Of a stretch of 64,000 bases of DNA, positions 49,456 through 57,448 are shown in pieces. The stretch is from assembly GCF_001047135.2 (NCBI RefSeq), contig NZ_DF968081.1:30226-94225 (forward strand), written 5' to 3'. Each line of letters begins with the position of its first letter. The first letter of the stretch is position 1. Both the position numbers and the translations under genes were made by a program. This DNA is from Fructobacillus tropaeoli (GTDB lineage: Bacteria; Bacillota; Bacilli; Lactobacillales; Lactobacillaceae). Below the pieces are notes generated by a model. The model had not been told where the DNA came from. It saw only the letters and a program-made list of their open reading frames with translations, and made no database searches.

Positions 49456-49638
49456 ATGGCCATTGTTGGATTACTCGTCGTTGCCTTCGCTTTATTAATT
49501 ATCTTATTTGCGGCCGCTCACGGCTGGAAGCTTTTCCGTCAAGGAGACGTCAGCATGCTCCCGCTACTTGGAATTGCTGCCTTCCTTTTTCTAATCGGGC
49601 TCATCTTTATTATTTATAATTTGATGACGCTTCACTAA
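49456..49638 (+). CDS. Small two-helix membrane protein
   Basis: A 60-residue protein with two hydrophobic helices (MAIVGLLVVAFALLIILFAA and LLGIAAFLFLIGLIFIIYNL) and a short polar loop (HGWKLFRQGDVSM). The start has an AAAGGAG site; a longer open frame upstream lacks one. Function unknown. It lies alone between the AEC pseudogene and a bidirectional terminator. Confidence 0.7.
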   Translation: MAIVGLLVVAFALLIILFAAAHGWKLFRQGDVSMLPLLGIAAFLFLIGLIFIIYNLMTLH

Positions 49639-49683
49639 TTTAAGAAAATCAGATTAAAACTAGCCCCAATCATAACGCTACTA

Positions 49684-49726
49684 AAAACGATAGCCACTGA
49701 CCAGAGATCAGTGACTATCGTTTTTT
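49684..49726. terminator. Bidirectional terminator
   Basis: AAAACGATAGCCACTGA...TCAGTGACTATCGTTTT forms a hairpin with one mismatch and flanking A/T tracts, between the small membrane protein and the YdcF gene. Confidence 0.85.
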
Positions 49727-50753
49727 AAAAGGCAATCAAATAAGCAAGAAAGGCCTCAACAACTAAAAGTAGAAAGGTGATTAGACTGTAATAGGAAAGA
49801 ATTCCGACGTATTCTCGAATCAAGGCCGTTGGCAAAAAGTACAGAGAAGTTGGCGCCCCAATTCCCTGAGCTGAAAAACCAATCCGCTTAGAATAAAGAC
49901 TAGCCCGCATAACATGGTAATTACTGGTCAAAAAGAGAATCTGCGGTTGACCAGTACGGCCTGATTTTTCCCAGTCTGTTAGAATCTTTTCCTTGGAGAA
50001 CATAAAGTTCTCAAAGGTATTGCGGGACTGATTCTCTAAGATGATATCTTCTGCCGGCACACCGACTTCGAGCAAATACTTCCGCATGGCATCGGCCTCG
50101 GAAGTACTTTCGTCAGACCCCTTTCCACCGGAAACCACAAACTTTGGGCGTTTTTCTTCTTCGGCCTGACGGTAATAGGCCAAAGCCCGGTCCACTCGAC
50201 TCTGGAGCAACGGCGTGACCCGGCCATTATGGATATAACTACCCAGCACAATGATGTAATCAGCCTTCTTCGTCGCTGGCAATACCTGGTACAAAAGTGA
50301 ATAACCCAGGTAACTGAGAAACAGCAAGAAGAAAGTATTGTAGACGAGCATTCCCAGTGTATAGCAGAAGAAAAGAAAACGACCATGAACTTCCCCAATC
50401 AAAAAGAGCAAATAAAAATCAATGCCCATCGTGACTGCCAAGAAGAGCGCTAATTTAGCGGTAAAACTCTTCCCTTCCTTATGGGAAATAATATTAGTAT
50501 TGCGCGCCAACCAAAAAATGGCGAAGGCAATCACTGCAATTGGCAACAAAATAACCAAAATGTTCATCACCGGTATCTGTTTGTCTAAGACATAACCAGC
50601 TAACTTCAAATAAAGCGCCATCACCGTCAGCAATAACGAAAAAATCAGTAAACTTCCAAAAATGAAGTTCCGCTTATCAATGGCAACAGCGACAACAGCC
50701 ACGACCACAAGTGCTAATAATAAATAAATTAATGGTGTCAGCATTTCAGCCAC
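49725..50753 (-). CDS. YdcF/SanA-family (DUF218) membrane protein
   Basis: A 342-residue protein with several N-terminal helices, a DUF218 domain and a final membrane helix. Typical motifs are YIIVLGSYIHNGRVTPLLQSRVDRA, VVSGGKGSDESTSEADAMRKYL and QSRNTFENF. Relatives (ElyC, SanA, YdcF) affect the cell envelope. GAGGG precedes the ATG. Biochemical role unknown. Confidence 0.88.
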   Translation of the reverse strand: MAEMLTPLIYLLLALVVVAVVAVAIDKRNFIFGSLLIFSLLLTVMALYLKLAGYVLDKQIPVMNILVILLPIAVIAFAIFWLARNTNIISHKEGKSFTAKLALFLAVTMGIDFYLLFLIGEVHGRFLFFCYTLGMLVYNTFFLLFLSYLGYSLLYQVLPATKKADYIIVLGSYIHNGRVTPLLQSRVDRALAYYRQAEEEKRPKFVVSGGKGSDESTSEADAMRKYLLEVGVPAEDIILENQSRNTFENFMFSKEKILTDWEKSGRTGQPQILFLTSNYHVMRASLYSKRIGFSAQGIGAPTSLYFLPTALIREYVGILSYYSLITFLLLVVEAFLAYLIAF

Positions 50754-50802
50754 CCTCTTTACGCTTTTGTTTCAATTATAACAGAAATGAATGGCAAAAT
50801 AG

Positions 50803-50836
50803 AAAAAGCACCCGGAAAGCAGAATCCGGGTGCTTG
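50803..50836 (-). terminator. Terminator after the DUF4811 gene
   Basis: AAGCACCCGGA and TCCGGGTGCTT enclose AAGCAGAA, with a T tract on the minus strand. A close copy occurs at 53747-53778. Confidence 0.8.
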
Positions 50837-50897
50837 GAGAGAAGAATAAATTAAGCAGAAATATATTTTTTAAGCGTAAGTTAACTTTAAGCGTCAG

Positions 50898-51428
50898 TTA
50901 CTTGAGGACAACTTGCCAGCTGGTAGGCACTTCTAGAGTGTGTACTTCCTTGACCAAGTTATCTTCTTTATTTTGTTTGAACAACCACTTGTAAGTATCG
51001 TTTTTGTAAACCCACTTAGTCGTTGTTGTCTTAACTTGAGCAGTTTGAACATCAGCCTTCGTATAAGTAGCTGATTGCTTAACTGATTTGACAATGTCAC
51101 TGGTATCAGGCGCAAAGTGAGCGGTTGCTTCCTTGTCCGTTGCTTGGTCCTTATAGACCAAGACGTAGTCGTCAGTACCAATCTTCTTAGCAGCAGCCAT
51201 GCCCACAGGCATTTGAGCAGGTGCAGCAGAGTAAACCTGCTTGGTAGCGACCGTTGTTTCCTTCTTCATCCCATAATGAGAATCCATGTTAGCAGCCAAC
51301 AAACCAATTGAAACAACCATCGCCAATGAGAAGATTGTTCCAAAAGTAGCCTTCAGGACTTTTGATGGCATCAGGAACCAGCTAGCAGCAGCTAAGGCAA
51401 CAAAAATCGGAATAATTACCAAAATCAT
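50898..51428 (-). CDS. DUF4811 membrane protein
   Basis: A 176-residue protein with two membrane helices at the N-terminus (VIIPIFVALAAASWFLM and TIFSLAMVVSIGLLAAN) and an exported beta-rich domain. DUF4811 proteins are typically encoded right after a DHA2 drug exporter, as here, and probably assist it. GGAGGAAG precedes the ATG, which lies three bases after the exporter stop. Confidence 0.83.
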   Translation of the reverse strand: MILVIIPIFVALAAASWFLMPSKVLKATFGTIFSLAMVVSIGLLAANMDSHYGMKKETTVATKQVYSAAPAQMPVGMAAAKKIGTDDYVLVYKDQATDKEATAHFAPDTSDIVKSVKQSATYTKADVQTAQVKTTTTKWVYKNDTYKWLFKQNKEDNLVKEVHTLEVPTSWQVVLK

Positions 51429-51430
51429 GA

Positions 51431-52921
51431 TTAAGCTTCCTCCTTCTTGTCTTGCTTAACAAAGAATGCCAGGATGAAACCAAGAACGGCGAAACCAAGA
51501 CTGATCATAAAGGCAATCTTGAAACCATCCAAAGAAGCATCCAACATCTTGCTTGCGTAGCGCAATGGTTCCGTAACCTTCAAATGGTTACTTGGTGTGT
51601 TGTTGTTGATAACGTTTTGAACAACTGATGTCAACAAGGCAACCACAACAGAGTTGACAACCTGACGCAAAGTGTTGTTAGCGGCAGTACCGTGAGATGT
51701 CTTTGCATCGGGCAAAGCGGCCATGGCCTTAGTTGTCATTGGCATCATGGCCATGGCAATCCCGGCCATTCGAACACCGTACAAGACACTAATAATAATG
51801 GTTGGTGTTTCAGGAGTTAAGAACAAGAATGGGAAAGTTCCCAAACCAAGGATGGCAAAACCAACCATTCCTAAGGCCCGTGCACCGACCTTGTTATACA
51901 AGGCACCTGAGATGGCACTGAAGACACCCATCAACAAGGCTCCCCAGAGCAAAGTCAATCCAGAATCAAAGGCTGACAAGCCACGCACGTTTTGCAAGTA
52001 CGTTGGCAACATCATTTCGACACCGAACATCGCCATCATGGCCAAAATTCCAACAACAGATGGAATCGTAAAGTCCTTCGTCAAGAAGACCTTAACATCC
52101 AAGAATGGGTTCGACAATTTCAACTGACGCCAAACGAAGACTACTAAGAGTGCAACACCGGCAAAAATTGGTACGAGCACGTTTGGCACATTGCCCCAAC
52201 CGTGTGAACCGACGTTGGTGAAGCCCCACAAGAAGAGACCAAAACCAATCGTTGAGAGAACCAATGACAAGAAGTCCAACTTAACCTTCTTAGTTGGAAT
52301 AACGTTCTTCATCAAGAATGGTGTCAAAACCAAGGCAATTCCAGTAATAATCAAAGGAATCAAGAAAGTTGAGCGCCAGCTATCAGACAAAGTGAAGCCC
52401 AAAATCGTGTGGTCTTGCTTCAAAATCCAACCTGACAAGGTTGGACCAATGGCTGGGACCATTCCAATAACCAATCCCATCGCACCCATGGCTGCGCCTC
52501 GTTCTTCGGGGGCATACATGTTTAAGATGACGATTTGCATCATTGGCATCATGATTCCAAAAGCCATGGCTGAAATAATCCGGCCAACAATGAAAATCCA
52601 CCAAGATCCACTATTTTCTGGTGTGGACATTGTTACCAAGACCCCAATAAAGAGTAATCCATAGGCAACCATGTGTAAGATTTTGGTTGGAATTCGGTTA
52701 GCTAAGTAAGCTGACAATGGCACCATCATCCCGTTAAAGAGAAGGAACCATGTCGTTGCTTGTTGAGCTGTCGACAAGTTAATATCGAAAGCCTTCATTA
52801 GGGAAGGAATGGCCGTCCCCAATGATGTCTGCATCAACGCACCGGCGGCCATGGCAATCATCATGACCACGACGACGAGTGTTCGATTGTAAGTTCGAGT
52901 ATTTGTTTGAACTGCTTCCAT
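51431..52921 (-). CDS. DHA2-family multidrug MFS exporter
   Basis: A 496-residue, 14-helix drug:H+ antiporter. Family features include SLGTAIPSLMKAFDINLSTA, the loop AYLANRIPTKILH, and motif C-like GAMGLVIGMVPAIGPTLSGW. It is transcribed divergently from a TetR regulator, with two operator-like palindromes over the promoter, and is followed by DUF4811. No cysteine. Confidence 0.92.
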   Translation of the reverse strand: MEAVQTNTRTYNRTLVVVVMMIAMAAGALMQTSLGTAIPSLMKAFDINLSTAQQATTWFLLFNGMMVPLSAYLANRIPTKILHMVAYGLLFIGVLVTMSTPENSGSWWIFIVGRIISAMAFGIMMPMMQIVILNMYAPEERGAAMGAMGLVIGMVPAIGPTLSGWILKQDHTILGFTLSDSWRSTFLIPLIITGIALVLTPFLMKNVIPTKKVKLDFLSLVLSTIGFGLFLWGFTNVGSHGWGNVPNVLVPIFAGVALLVVFVWRQLKLSNPFLDVKVFLTKDFTIPSVVGILAMMAMFGVEMMLPTYLQNVRGLSAFDSGLTLLWGALLMGVFSAISGALYNKVGARALGMVGFAILGLGTFPFLFLTPETPTIIISVLYGVRMAGIAMAMMPMTTKAMAALPDAKTSHGTAANNTLRQVVNSVVVALLTSVVQNVINNNTPSNHLKVTEPLRYASKMLDASLDGFKIAFMISLGFAVLGFILAFFVKQDKKEEA

Positions 52922-52936
52922 CGTTATTTCCTTTCG

Positions 52937-52999
52937 TGGTACAATGTGTACCAGTTACTTTATGGAACATAGTGTAACAGTTAGATTTAACTGAGTCAA
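52937..52999 (-). promoter_or_regulatory. Exporter promoter with two TetR-type operators
   Basis: On the minus strand the promoter is TTGACT-N17-TACACT (-35 at 52994-52999, -10 at 52971-52976). Two 17-bp palindromes lie 26 bp apart: TGGTACA-ATG-TGTACCA (52937-52953, perfect) and TGGAACA-TAG-TGTAACA (52963-52979, imperfect), the second covering the -10. They are likely the binding sites of the divergently encoded TetR protein. Confidence 0.78.
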
Positions 53000-53089
53000 C
53001 ATGTTTCACTAAATTTATTTATTTGCTATAATATTCTTAGAAAAAAAGGAATTTAATCACAAAACGACACTTGTCGTGGAGGAACCTAG

Positions 53090-53662
53090 ATGAAATTTGG
53101 CCAACAAGAAAATATCCGAGTTAAGCAACAAATTGTGGACGGTTTTTTTGAGCAATTAAAGGAACAACCCCTTTCAGAAATCCGAGTTGCACAGCTCATT
53201 AAATCAGCTGGAGTCGCGCGGGTAAGTTACTACCGCAACTTCGATAACATCGAAGATATTTTGACCTTTTACTTAACCTGTTTGGTGACCCAACACCATG
53301 AGCAAGAGAAACAAAGTTCAATCCCCCATAGTCGCACCCGGGAAACCATGAAGAGGCGCTTTACCGATTCTTTTGTTGCATTTAAAAGCCAGGAAGAACG
53401 GTTTATGCTGTTAATCGACCGGGGACTTTCCAGCCATATTTATGAATTTTTTGTAAACTTTGGCGAAATTATCAAGGCTAAACATCCTGAAAAAAAGCAT
53501 GGCTTTAATTATAAACATATCTTTGTTTTTGGTGCTTCCTTTCACGTCATGATGGCCTGGTTACAAAACGGAGCCAAAGAAAGTCCCGAAGAAATGGCTG
53601 ATTTTTTGGTCAATACGATGCCAGATAGTTTTTTCGACAAAGAGCCGTCAGTAGAAAAATAA
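53090..53662 (+). CDS. TetR/AcrR-family repressor
   Basis: A 190-residue regulator with an N-terminal helix-turn-helix (LSEIRVAQLIKSAGVARVSYYRNFDNIEDIL) and a C-terminal ligand domain. It lies divergent from the DHA2 exporter and almost surely represses it through the palindromes in the shared gap. GGAGG precedes the ATG. Inducer unknown. Confidence 0.9.
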   Translation: MKFGQQENIRVKQQIVDGFFEQLKEQPLSEIRVAQLIKSAGVARVSYYRNFDNIEDILTFYLTCLVTQHHEQEKQSSIPHSRTRETMKRRFTDSFVAFKSQEERFMLLIDRGLSSHIYEFFVNFGEIIKAKHPEKKHGFNYKHIFVFGASFHVMMAWLQNGAKESPEEMADFLVNTMPDSFFDKEPSVEK

Positions 53663-53681
53663 ATCATCCCCCCTTCAATCA

Positions 53682-53719
53682 AGAAGCCAAACTCACCCTG
53701 AGTTTTGGTTTCTTTTTTT
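53682..53719 (+). terminator. Terminator after tetR
   Basis: AAGAAGCCAAACTCA and TGAGTTTTGGTTTCTT form a hairpin followed by T residues. Confidence 0.8.
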
Positions 53720-53746
53720 GTGCCTTTCATCCAAAATAGCCCACAA

Positions 53747-53778
53747 AAAAGCACCCGGGAAGCAGGACCCGAGTGCTG
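53747..53778 (-). terminator. Terminator after the LysR gene; copy of 50803-50836
   Basis: AAGCACCCGGG...CCCGAGTGCT around AAGCAGGA, T tract on the minus strand. It differs from the DUF4811 terminator by only a few positions, pointing to duplication or gene conversion. The 53779-53897 gap shows nothing else. Confidence 0.7.
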
Positions 53779-53897
53779 ATAGAGATGTATTCGAAGAAAT
53801 ATTGTGAAAAATAATGCTAATTTAATGAGAATGTTATGTCTGGTGCCCTAGAACTCCTGGTCATTTTTCGTTTTGCTGTTGTCTCAACGTACCGCTT

Positions 53898-54767
53898 TCA
53901 AATCAGTTCTTGCTGGTTGGCCGTTAGAAAGTCCATAAAATATTGACTAGCAATTGGCAGCGCTTCTTTCTCCCGGTAAGCAATCGCCACTGGACGCTTG
54001 ACCTGCGGCTCAACTGATTTTGCCACCACATTAAAGTTAGTCCGACTAGCCACTAACTCTGAGAGCATGCTAATACCCAACCCGGCCTCGACCATAGCCA
54101 TAATCGTGTAATCATCCTGGATCCGATAGCGGACATTGGGCGTTAGACCCGCCTTGCGAAAAGCCTCGAGTGGTTCGCTATAACCCCCACCCTCGACCAA
54201 AATAAAGGGTTCTTCTGTCAAAGACGCGATCGGCACTTGGTCTAATTTTGCCAGTGGGTGATCCGCCGGCAGAAAGGCCTTCATCTCCGTAGTGTGGATG
54301 ATTTGTTTAGCCAGGTCATCCCCATAGTCAGCCGTCATGAGGCCAAAATCGACGGTCCCATCCTGAATCCAATTCACAATGGTTCCATAATCACCCTGAT
54401 GCAAAACAAATTCAATCGCCGGATAGCGTTCCTGAAACCGTTTGAAGAGGTCTGGCAACCAATAACAACTAACACTCGTAATCGCACCAATTCGAACAGT
54501 TCCTGTTTCAAGGCCCCGGATTGCCCCCGCTGTTTCTTGCAAGATTTGGTATTGGCGCAACGACCGCTCGATATAGGGATAGAGCTTTTCGCCTTCTGGG
54601 GTCAGTTGAACACCTTGACGAGAACGCTTTAACAATTGGATGCCAAACTCCTTTTCAAGGCTAGCCACCATCTGGCTGACCGAGGACTGCGTATACCCCA
54701 GCGCTTGTGCAGCTTTGGTGAAGCTATTCATCTGGAGAATCTTTTCTAAAACTAGTAAATGGTTCAT
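53898..54767 (-). CDS. LysR-family transcriptional regulator
   Basis: A 289-residue LysR regulator. The N-terminal winged helix (FTKAAQALGYTQSSVSQMVASLEKEFG) and a periplasmic-binding-like effector domain (VRIGAITSVSCYWLPDLFKRF) are clear. ATG 54767 is a better start than the overlapping TTG 54770. It is divergent from an APC permease, which it likely controls. The 98-bp gap has an interrupted TACAA-N16-TTGTA repeat that could be its site. Confidence 0.9.
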   Translation of the reverse strand: MNHLLVLEKILQMNSFTKAAQALGYTQSSVSQMVASLEKEFGIQLLKRSRQGVQLTPEGEKLYPYIERSLRQYQILQETAGAIRGLETGTVRIGAITSVSCYWLPDLFKRFQERYPAIEFVLHQGDYGTIVNWIQDGTVDFGLMTADYGDDLAKQIIHTTEMKAFLPADHPLAKLDQVPIASLTEEPFILVEGGGYSEPLEAFRKAGLTPNVRYRIQDDYTIMAMVEAGLGISMLSELVASRTNFNVVAKSVEPQVKRPVAIAYREKEALPIASQYFMDFLTANQQELI

Positions 54768-54868
54768 CAATCGTTTTTCCTAATACAACTATGTGATTTA
54801 TTAATTGTACTTATCATATCATTTTTTCTATAATAAGAGAGCTAGAAAGAAACATTTGAGGTATAAGT

Positions 54869-56266
54869 ATGAACATTTCCAAAAAAGAATCAGTCGCTAA
54901 TTTTCTAAGCGCTGATGCTCGTCTCCAAAAAACATTAACCGCCAAGGACTTAATTGCCCTTGGCATTGGTGCCGTGATTGGTACCGGTATTTTCATCCTA
55001 CCCGGTCACGAAGCTGCTAGTCATGCCGGCCCGGCTGTAGCCGTTGCCTTTTTAATCGCCGCCCTCGTCTCTGGTTTAGTCGGCATGGCCTATGCGGAGT
55101 TTTCTTCCGCTATGCCGATTGCAGGTTCAGCCTACTCCTTTGGCTCCGTTATCTACGGGGAATTTGTTGGCTGGATCTTAGGGTGGTCACTGATTTTAGA
55201 GTATTTTTTGGCTGTTTCTGCGGAAGCAACTGGCTTTGCGGCCTACTTTAATCACAACATTTTGGCGAGCTTTGGCCTTAACTTACCAAAGGCTCTGCAG
55301 GCCAGCCCAATGGAAGGTGGTTTGATTAACTTCACTGCTGTCGTGATTGTCTTGATTATTGCCGGAATTCTCATGATGGGAACCGAATTATCAAAAAAAG
55401 TAGAAAACTTTGCCGTCATTGTCAAAGTAGCCATTATCATTCTCTTTATTATTGTCGGCTTCTTTTATGTCAAAACCAGCAACTACGTACCTTTTTATCC
55501 AAAAGAATTTCACAGTGTTCCCTTTGGAATGGGCGGTATCTTTACGGCAGCGGCAACGGTTTTCTTTGCGTTTATTGGCTTTGATGCCCTCGCTTCCAAT
55601 TCGGCCGAAACCATTAACCCCGGCAAAAACGTCATTAAGGGGATTTTGGGAACCGTCATTATTGCCGTGATCCTCTACGTCGCCTTTTCCTTAGTTTTGA
55701 CCGGTATCGTCAACTACAAAGAACTGAATGTCGATGACCCCGCCGCCTATGCACTTCAGGTGGTCCATCTGACTGCTTGGAATAAGCTCATTACGATTGG
55801 CGCCCTCTTTGGAATTTTTACCGCGATGGTCACAATGTTTATTGGTGGGTCACGACTCGTTTATGCCCTTGGGCGCGACGGTCTTTTGCCTAAAAAATTA
55901 GGTCAGGTGAGCCAAAAGCATGCGGTTCCAACGAATGCGGTCCTAATTGCAACCGTAGTTCAGGCAGTTTTTGCTGGACTCGTCCCACTGACTCAATTGG
56001 CTTCGCTGATTAACGCTGGAACATTGATTGCCTTTACCTTTATTTCTTTTGGTATTTTAAAACTCCGTCATCGATCAGATATTCAAAATACAGGTTTCAA
56101 AATGCCCTGGTATCCATTCCTGCCAATTTTGGCTGGCCTGTGCAGTATTTTCTTTATCATCATGCTGCCAGATATCACCAAGATTTCCGTTGGCATTTGG
56201 CTCTTGATTGGTATTGCCGTCTACTTCACCTATAGTGTCCGTCACTCCAACCTACAAAATCAGTAA
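54869..56266 (+). CDS. APC-family amino-acid permease
   Basis: A 465-residue permease with twelve membrane helices. The N-terminal LIALGIGAVIGTGIFILPG and FIGFDALASNSAETINPGKN are hallmark motifs of basic/cationic amino-acid transporters (YfnA/CAT-like). GAGGT precedes the ATG. Regulated probably by the divergent LysR gene. The precise amino acid is not readable. Confidence 0.9.
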   Translation: MNISKKESVANFLSADARLQKTLTAKDLIALGIGAVIGTGIFILPGHEAASHAGPAVAVAFLIAALVSGLVGMAYAEFSSAMPIAGSAYSFGSVIYGEFVGWILGWSLILEYFLAVSAEATGFAAYFNHNILASFGLNLPKALQASPMEGGLINFTAVVIVLIIAGILMMGTELSKKVENFAVIVKVAIIILFIIVGFFYVKTSNYVPFYPKEFHSVPFGMGGIFTAAATVFFAFIGFDALASNSAETINPGKNVIKGILGTVIIAVILYVAFSLVLTGIVNYKELNVDDPAAYALQVVHLTAWNKLITIGALFGIFTAMVTMFIGGSRLVYALGRDGLLPKKLGQVSQKHAVPTNAVLIATVVQAVFAGLVPLTQLASLINAGTLIAFTFISFGILKLRHRSDIQNTGFKMPWYPFLPILAGLCSIFFIIMLPDITKISVGIWLLIGIAVYFTYSVRHSNLQNQ

Positions 56267-56270
56267 CAGA

Positions 56271-56307
56271 AAAGGACTTGCGTTAATCAATGCAAGTCCT
56301 TTTTTTA
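56271..56307. terminator. Terminator between permease and pseudogene
   Basis: AAAGGACTTGC and GCAAGTCCTTT around GTTAATCAAT, followed by seven T. Confidence 0.87.
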
Positions 56308-56309
56308 AT

Positions 56310-56859
56310 TTAATCAATTGTTGCCGCACACTTTTCAATGTATGCTTCACGGTCTTTTTGTGTCACACCTGAATCCATGTGGCCCAAAACATAAGCTTTG
56401 TTCAACTTAATTCCTGTTTAAGCAAAAACCCCTAACTTGTAACGGCTGACGACGTTACCAAACATCTTGTAGTACCAGCCCCCAAAATTAGAACTCGTAA
56501 AGACGTCCGCCTTCTTGCCCGTCAGATGCTTAACAATTTTACCGTTACGACGGTTGTAAGCAAAGCCAGGCGTAAAGACGCGGTCAATCATCCCCTTCAA
56601 AACAGATGGTTCTGCTGACCACCAAACAGGGAAGAAGAATGAAATTCGATCCGCCCAGGCAATCTTTTCTTGGACTGCCTTCGGAAAACTTTCATCTTCC
56701 ATATGTTGACGATAGCCGTACGCTGTCAAAATCAGCGGTCGCTAGGTCCACAATTTGGACTTCATGGCCCTTTTCTTTTGCCACCGCTGCAAAGTTCATC
56801 GCATTAGCGTGAGTGAATGATTCTTGGTCAGGGTGACCCTGAATAATAAGCATTTTCAT
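56310..56859 (-). pseudogene. NAD(P)H:quinone oxidoreductase (flavodoxin-like), broken
   Basis: It starts at 56859 behind AAAAGGAAA with MKMLIIQGHPDQESF, typical of MdaB/KefF/NQO1-type flavodoxin-like reductases. A frameshift near 56728-56740 (after LATADFD) forces a change of frame to AYGYRQHMEDESFPKAVQ. The second frame runs through the core (FFFPVWWSAEPSVLKGMIDR) but stops at TAA 56418-56420. The same frame then continues TGIKLNKAYVLGHMDSGVTQ to a natural stop at 56310. At least two lesions are needed to explain it, so the gene is dead. Confidence 0.9.
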
Positions 56860-57021
56860 GGTGTTTTTCCTTTTCGGTTGGGATACCCACTCGGGTATTC
56901 GTAATTGCGCCATATGACCTATATTATAGCATTTTATTCGCAATCGATTTTTATTAAATACAACCATCATGCCCGCTTCCTTACTGATTTTTGAAAAATT
57001 TTTTCACTGCACGGACACATC

Positions 57022-57050
57022 TTGACAATTTTTGGTCAAAAGTCCATACT
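57022..57050 (+). promoter_or_regulatory. Promoter of the orphan small transcription unit
   Basis: TTGACA-N17-CATACT, a consensus -35 and a reasonable -10, lies about 30 bp upstream of the small ORF. Confidence 0.6.
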
Positions 57051-57078
57051 TCTTTACAAGAATACCGGAGGCGTAAAA

Positions 57079-57291
57079 ATGACTCAAACATGGTTTCTCA
57101 ACCACTTGACTACTCTTGTTAGTGGCCGTCTGATGACCAACGCAAAACGGCCATCTGCTGTCCATGTTTCTGCTATTTCAAAGACAAAAACGCCTGCAGA
57201 CTGCCTTTTTATGGTGTTTGCTGTCCGATTCTTATTTCCTTTTATGCAGCTTAATCAAGGCCAAAATGTGGGCTTTTGCTATCGGTGTTAG
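57079..57291 (+). CDS. Orphan 70-residue ORF or structured leader
   Basis: A GGAGG site is seven bases upstream of ATG 57079, the frame encodes 70 residues (MTQTWFLNHLTTLVSGRL...), and a Rho-independent terminator starts directly after the stop. I do not recognise the product; it has a moderately hydrophobic stretch (CLFMVFAVRFLFPFM) and two to three cysteines, unusual for this window. The DNA also holds a TGGCCGT/ACGGCCA inverted repeat, so the unit could instead be a regulatory RNA or attenuator ahead of ykcB. Confidence 0.45.
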   Translation: MTQTWFLNHLTTLVSGRLMTNAKRPSAVHVSAISKTKTPADCLFMVFAVRFLFPFMQLNQGQNVGFCYRC

Positions 57292-57327
57292 AGACTGTCA
57301 ATTTTTTGATGGTCTTTTTATTTTTTC
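57292..57327 (+). terminator. Terminator of the orphan unit
   Basis: AGACTGTCAA pairs with TTGATGGTCT (two G-U) around TTTT, followed by a 12-nt T-rich run. It begins one base after the small ORF's stop. Confidence 0.7.
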
Positions 57328-57448
57328 ATTTATCCAACAGCGGATTTTAATTCGTTGGATATTTTAATATTCACTTGATACTCACTTAATCTTGATATAG
57401 CGCTTTAGGCCTACACTATTTTTATTCGAACGAAGGAGGTCCTCGCTT

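Noticed and set aside
57164..57367. 67-codon frame overlapping the orphan ORF
   Set aside because: It has no ribosome site and runs across the terminator, unlike the frame starting at 57079.
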